Shown here piece by piece: positions 61,121-64,000 of a DNA stretch of 64,000 nucleotides. The stretch is from the NCBI GenBank assembly GCA_963715745.1, contig OY970271.1, forward strand, positions 930,001-994,000, written 5' to 3'. The position numbers and the translations under genes were made by a program. Position 1 is the stretch's first letter, and the number at the start of each line of letters is the position of its first letter. Origin of the DNA: CAWGJF01 sp963715745 (GTDB lineage Bacteria; Bacteroidota; Ignavibacteria; Ignavibacteriales; Ignavibacteriaceae). The notes beneath the pieces are model-generated. The model did no database searches and was not told the DNA's origin. It saw nothing but the letters and a program-made list of their open reading frames with translations.

Positions 61121-61938
61121 GCGTGCTGATATCAAAAATTAATGAAACTATTTCTGTTATAAGAAAATTTACGAATGATAATTATCCTGTTGGAATTATT
61201 TTAGGAACCGGACTTGGTGGATTAGTTAAGGATATTGATGTTGAACATGAAATAGATTACAACCAGTTACCTCATTTTCCGCTTTCAACAGTTGAGTCGC
61301 ATAATGGCAAATTGATCTTTGGTAAAATTGAAAACAGGAATGTTGTAGCAATGCAGGGAAGATTTCATTATTATGAAGGCTACACAATGCAGCAGATTAC
61401 TTTTCCTGTCAGAATAATGAAATTTCTTGGAGTTGAAACTCTGCTTGTTTCAAATGCCTGTGGCGGAATGAACCCGGCATATCGCCGTGGTGATCTGATG
61501 ATTATGAATGATCATATTAATTTATTGGGTGATAATCCGCTTATCGGGAAAAACGAAGATGAGCTTGGGCCAAGATTCCCTGATATGAGCGAACCTTATA
61601 ATCTAAATTTGATCAGGTTATCTGAAGAGATTGCAAAAGAAAATAATCTTAAAGTTCATAAAGGAGTTTATGTCGCTGTTCCGGGCCCAAATCTTGAAAC
61701 AAGAGCCGAATACAAGTATTTAAGGTTTATAGGAGCCGATGTAGTAGGGATGTCAACAATTCCTGAAAATATTGTTGCGAATCATATGGGAATGAAAGTT
61801 TTTGGACTTAGCATAATTACAGATGAATGCTTTCCTGAATCGCTTCAGCCTGTAAATGTACAGGAGATAATTGCAGCAGCAATGGAAGCTGAACCTAAAA
61901 TGACTTTAATAATGAAAGAATTAATTAAGAGACTATAA
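61117..61938 (+). CDS. Purine nucleoside phosphorylase
   Basis: 273 residues, trimeric (guanosine/inosine-type) family. GTGLGGLVKDID is the phosphate-binding segment; MQGRFHYYEGYTMQQITFPVRIM and VSNACGGMNPAYRRGDLMIMNDHINLLG are diagnostic, as are GPNLETRAEYKYLR, VGMSTIPE and the ITDEC block. It cleaves purine nucleosides to base and ribose 1-phosphate for salvage. It overlaps divIVA (4 bp) and shares a base with the next start. Confidence 0.94.
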   Translation: MSVLISKINETISVIRKFTNDNYPVGIILGTGLGGLVKDIDVEHEIDYNQLPHFPLSTVESHNGKLIFGKIENRNVVAMQGRFHYYEGYTMQQITFPVRIMKFLGVETLLVSNACGGMNPAYRRGDLMIMNDHINLLGDNPLIGKNEDELGPRFPDMSEPYNLNLIRLSEEIAKENNLKVHKGVYVAVPGPNLETRAEYKYLRFIGADVVGMSTIPENIVANHMGMKVFGLSIITDECFPESLQPVNVQEIIAAAMEAEPKMTLIMKELIKRL

Positions 61939-62549
61939 TGGAACAGAAATCATTTTCAAATTATCTTATACCGCTTCTGCTTGGCGTATTAATTTTTGCT
62001 TCCGATTTCCTCAACACAGATCTGTTTAACTTCGGGGAGAAGAATTTTGCAGTATGGTTTGTTCTTTCTTTATTGTGCTTTGCCTGCGGATGGTATATCA
62101 ATAAAACTTTAACCTGGCAATTCGGCGGAAAAGTTCTTTTTGCAGTCGTAATTTCTGTAACACTTATAAGTGTTGTGATGATTATTTTCTTCAGTGATTA
62201 TTTTGGTGCAAAAGAACTACTGACTGAAAATTTAATTCTTTACAGCTTAAGAAACATTGTACTTGGAGCAATGGGAATTTTCGGTATGGCAGTTCAGGAA
62301 GTGCTTAGTTCTGAAAAAGAAACAGGAATTTTAAAAGAGAAAGTTGCTGTACTTGAAAAAGTAAGTGATACATCAAAAAAGGAAGCGACACTTATTGTAA
62401 AAGAAGCTCAGATAAAAGCTGAGAAGATTGTAAACGACGCTGAACTTGTAGCTAAAAATATTATCCTTAAAAAAGAAAGAATTGAAAAAGAACTTAAAGA
62501 GTTTATTCAAACTGAAAAAGAATTAATTAAACGTTACGAAGAACTTTAA
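61938..62549 (+). CDS. Membrane protein with DivIVA-like coiled-coil tail
   Basis: 203 residues. About four membrane helices fill residues 8-120. The cytoplasmic tail (about 125-203) is coiled coil. The stretch KEATLIVKEAQIKAEKIVND closely parallels KQTNLMVKEAEIKAAQIIEK in the DivIVA protein two genes upstream, suggesting shared ancestry or heteromeric packing. I do not recognise a named family. The TAATG overlap with the phosphorylase stop places it in the same transcript. Confidence 0.65.
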   Translation: MEQKSFSNYLIPLLLGVLIFASDFLNTDLFNFGEKNFAVWFVLSLLCFACGWYINKTLTWQFGGKVLFAVVISVTLISVVMIIFFSDYFGAKELLTENLILYSLRNIVLGAMGIFGMAVQEVLSSEKETGILKEKVAVLEKVSDTSKKEATLIVKEAQIKAEKIVNDAELVAKNIILKKERIEKELKEFIQTEKELIKRYEEL

Positions 62550-62569
62550 ATATCACTGCTTAAACTGTA

Positions 62570-64000
62570 TTGAAACTGTTTCAACAAAATTTAGAAAAAG
62601 TAAACTATCCAAAGCTTGAGGAAGAAATTCTCAGCTTCTGGAATGAGAATAAAATTTTTGAAAAAAGTGTTTCTTTAAGAAGTAAAGAAAAGCCGTTTAC
62701 TTTTTACGAAGGACCTCCTACCGCAAATGGAAAACCCGGAATTCATCATGTTATTTCCAGGACATTGAAAGATCTTGTTTGCCGCTATAAAACTTTGCAG
62801 GGCTACCGTGTTGAAAGAAAAGCGGGTTGGGATACCCATGGTCTTCCCGTTGAGATTGAAGTTGAGAAGAAGCTTGGAATAAAACATAAGAGCGAAGTTT
62901 TTGAATACGGAGTTGAAAAGTACAACAAAGCCTGCCGCGAATCAGTTTTTACCTACCTTGATCTTTGGGAGAAAATGACATCCCGGATGGGCTACTGGAT
63001 CGATCTCGATTCTGCCTATATTACATTAAAGAATGAATATATAGAATCCGTCTGGTGGGCGTTAAAAACTTTATTTGATAAAGGACTGATTTATAAGGAT
63101 TATAAAATTGTTCCGCAGGATCCGAAATCTGAAACTGTGCTTTCGTCTCATGAGTTGGCTCTTGGTTACCGCGAAACAAAAGATCCATCAGTTTATGTTC
63201 TGTTCAAAATAAAAAATAAAGACGAATATTTTCTTGTTTGGACAACTACTCCATGGACACTAATTTCAAATGTTGCACTTGCTGTTGCTCCTGATGTTGA
63301 TTATGTGAAAATCAAAACTGACGATAAAAAAATAATTCTTGCAAAAGAAAGACTATCGGTCATCGATGGCGAATATGAAATTCTTGAAGAAATGAAAGGC
63401 GAGACTTTTGAACGAATAGAATATGAACAGTTGCTGACTTATGTTAAACCGAACCTGCCTGACGGCAAGGAAGGTAAAAAAGCTTTTTATGTTTGTCTTG
63501 CAGATTTTGTAAGTACAGAAGATGGTTCAGGAATAGTTCATATGGCTCCGGCTTTTGGTGCTGATGACTATGAACTTTCAAAAAAATATGATCTTCCAAT
63601 GCTTCAGCCTGTTACCCGTGCAGGAACTTTTACGGATGATGTAAGTGATTTCGCCGGGCAGTTTGTTAAAGATGCAGATAAGGATATTATTTTTAAACTG
63701 AAACAGGAAGGTAAGCTCTATAAAAAAGAAACAATCGTTCACACTTATCCGTTTAGCTGGCGTCACGAAGATGTTCCTGTAATTTATTATGCACGCGAAT
63801 CGTGGTTTATTAAAACCACAAGTCTTGCAAGCAGGATGGTTGAGCTGAATAAAACTATTAACTGGAATCCACCAGAAGTTGGTTCCGGAAGATTCGGGAA
63901 CTGGCTTGAAGAAAATAAAGATTGGGCACTTTCACGCGACAGGTTCTGGGCAACACCACTTCCAATCTGGCTTAGTGAAGATGGAGATATGTTTGCAGTT
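62570..64000 (+). CDS. ileS: Isoleucyl-tRNA synthetase (N-terminal part, cut by window edge)
   Basis: 477 codons are present and the frame is open to the right edge. The proposed start is TTG at 62570 (MKLFQQNLEKV). FYEGPPTANGKPGIHHVISR contains the HIGH-type ATP motif. YRVERKAGWDTHGLPVEIEVEKKLG and VSTEDGSGIVHMAPAFG-type editing-domain sequence (about 310-330) follow. The pattern is that of the eukaryotic-like IleRS group, which is often mupirocin-insensitive. The KMSKS half lies outside the window. Confidence 0.93.
   Translation, partial: MKLFQQNLEKVNYPKLEEEILSFWNENKIFEKSVSLRSKEKPFTFYEGPPTANGKPGIHHVISRTLKDLVCRYKTLQGYRVERKAGWDTHGLPVEIEVEKKLGIKHKSEVFEYGVEKYNKACRESVFTYLDLWEKMTSRMGYWIDLDSAYITLKNEYIESVWWALKTLFDKGLIYKDYKIVPQDPKSETVLSSHELALGYRETKDPSVYVLFKIKNKDEYFLVWTTTPWTLISNVALAVAPDVDYVKIKTDDKKIILAKERLSVIDGEYEILEEMKGETFERIEYEQLLTYVKPNLPDGKEGKKAFYVCLADFVSTEDGSGIVHMAPAFGADDYELSKKYDLPMLQPVTRAGTFTDDVSDFAGQFVKDADKDIIFKLKQEGKLYKKETIVHTYPFSWRHEDVPVIYYARESWFIKTTSLASRMVELNKTINWNPPEVGSGRFGNWLEENKDWALSRDRFWATPLPIWLSEDGDMFAV

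Overview
The window is a low-G+C (roughly one-third G+C by eye) chromosomal segment of a Gram-negative bacterium. I place it in the Bacteroidota/Chlorobiota/Ignavibacteriota assemblage, most like an ignavibacterium. The reasons are lipid A genes (lpxB, a DUF374 acyltransferase, lpxK), a TonB-dependent receptor with a carboxypeptidase-regulatory-like N-terminal domain, a roughly 2,050-residue alpha-2-macroglobulin, a DivIVA-like protein in a Gram-negative, and a eukaryotic-like isoleucyl-tRNA synthetase. This placement is inference from gene families, not from a phylogeny. No tRNA, rRNA or CRISPR array was seen.

Layout. 1-6.1 kb (minus strand): the start of a secreted protein running off the left edge, then MFS transporter-queC-queF-glnD-murI (7-deazaguanine synthesis, nitrogen signalling, peptidoglycan precursor). 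6.2-22.2 kb (plus): tpiA; a membrane-anchored GH2-like protein directly abutting smc; a HAD phosphatase; an ICMT-like methyltransferase; lpxB-LPLAT-lpxK; pyruvate phosphate dikinase; queA-ispD. 22.3-32 kb: a giant alpha-2-macroglobulin whose 3' end is followed by a REP-associated transposase unit and a fossil copy of the gene's last codons, then a small ORF, a NYN-LOTUS protein and two envelope proteins with sibling terminators. 32.1-35 kb: a TonB-dependent receptor with a possible degenerate cobalamin riboswitch, and convergent ybaK.

35-53.3 kb is the most distinctive part. A peptide-type ABC transporter has its ATPases on the minus strand and its lipoprotein and permeases on the plus strand. 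The last permease gene overlaps a Ser/Thr kinase gene by 4 bp. That kinase is the N-terminal part of a kinase-STAND ATPase-TPR protein now split by a +1 frameshift between Walker A and Walker B. A sigma-54-type AAA+ regulator with a GAFTDA loop follows. Next comes a compositionally foreign cassette of about 1 kb with its own TATAAT promoter, a hairpin leader and a strong terminator. It encodes a small secreted protein made almost entirely of 14 in-frame copies of a 16-residue unit (SNSQLDELGSRYGWVR). After it come a 1,220-residue secreted metallopeptidase/propeller/barrel protein, a GAF histidine kinase and a PAS-kinase-receiver hybrid, tightly packed.

53.3-64 kb returns to housekeeping: AlkD-like protein, glycogen phosphorylase, a VOC enzyme, a TerB-like protein, a minus-strand pta-membrane protein-glutathione peroxidase group, then an overlapping plus-strand group (yggS-like, divIVA, purine nucleoside phosphorylase, a membrane/coiled-coil protein) leading into ileS, which is cut by the right edge.

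Best candidates for something undescribed are the 16-residue repeat protein cassette at 45.7-46.7 kb and the transporter-kinase-STAND-AAA+ signalling cluster around it.
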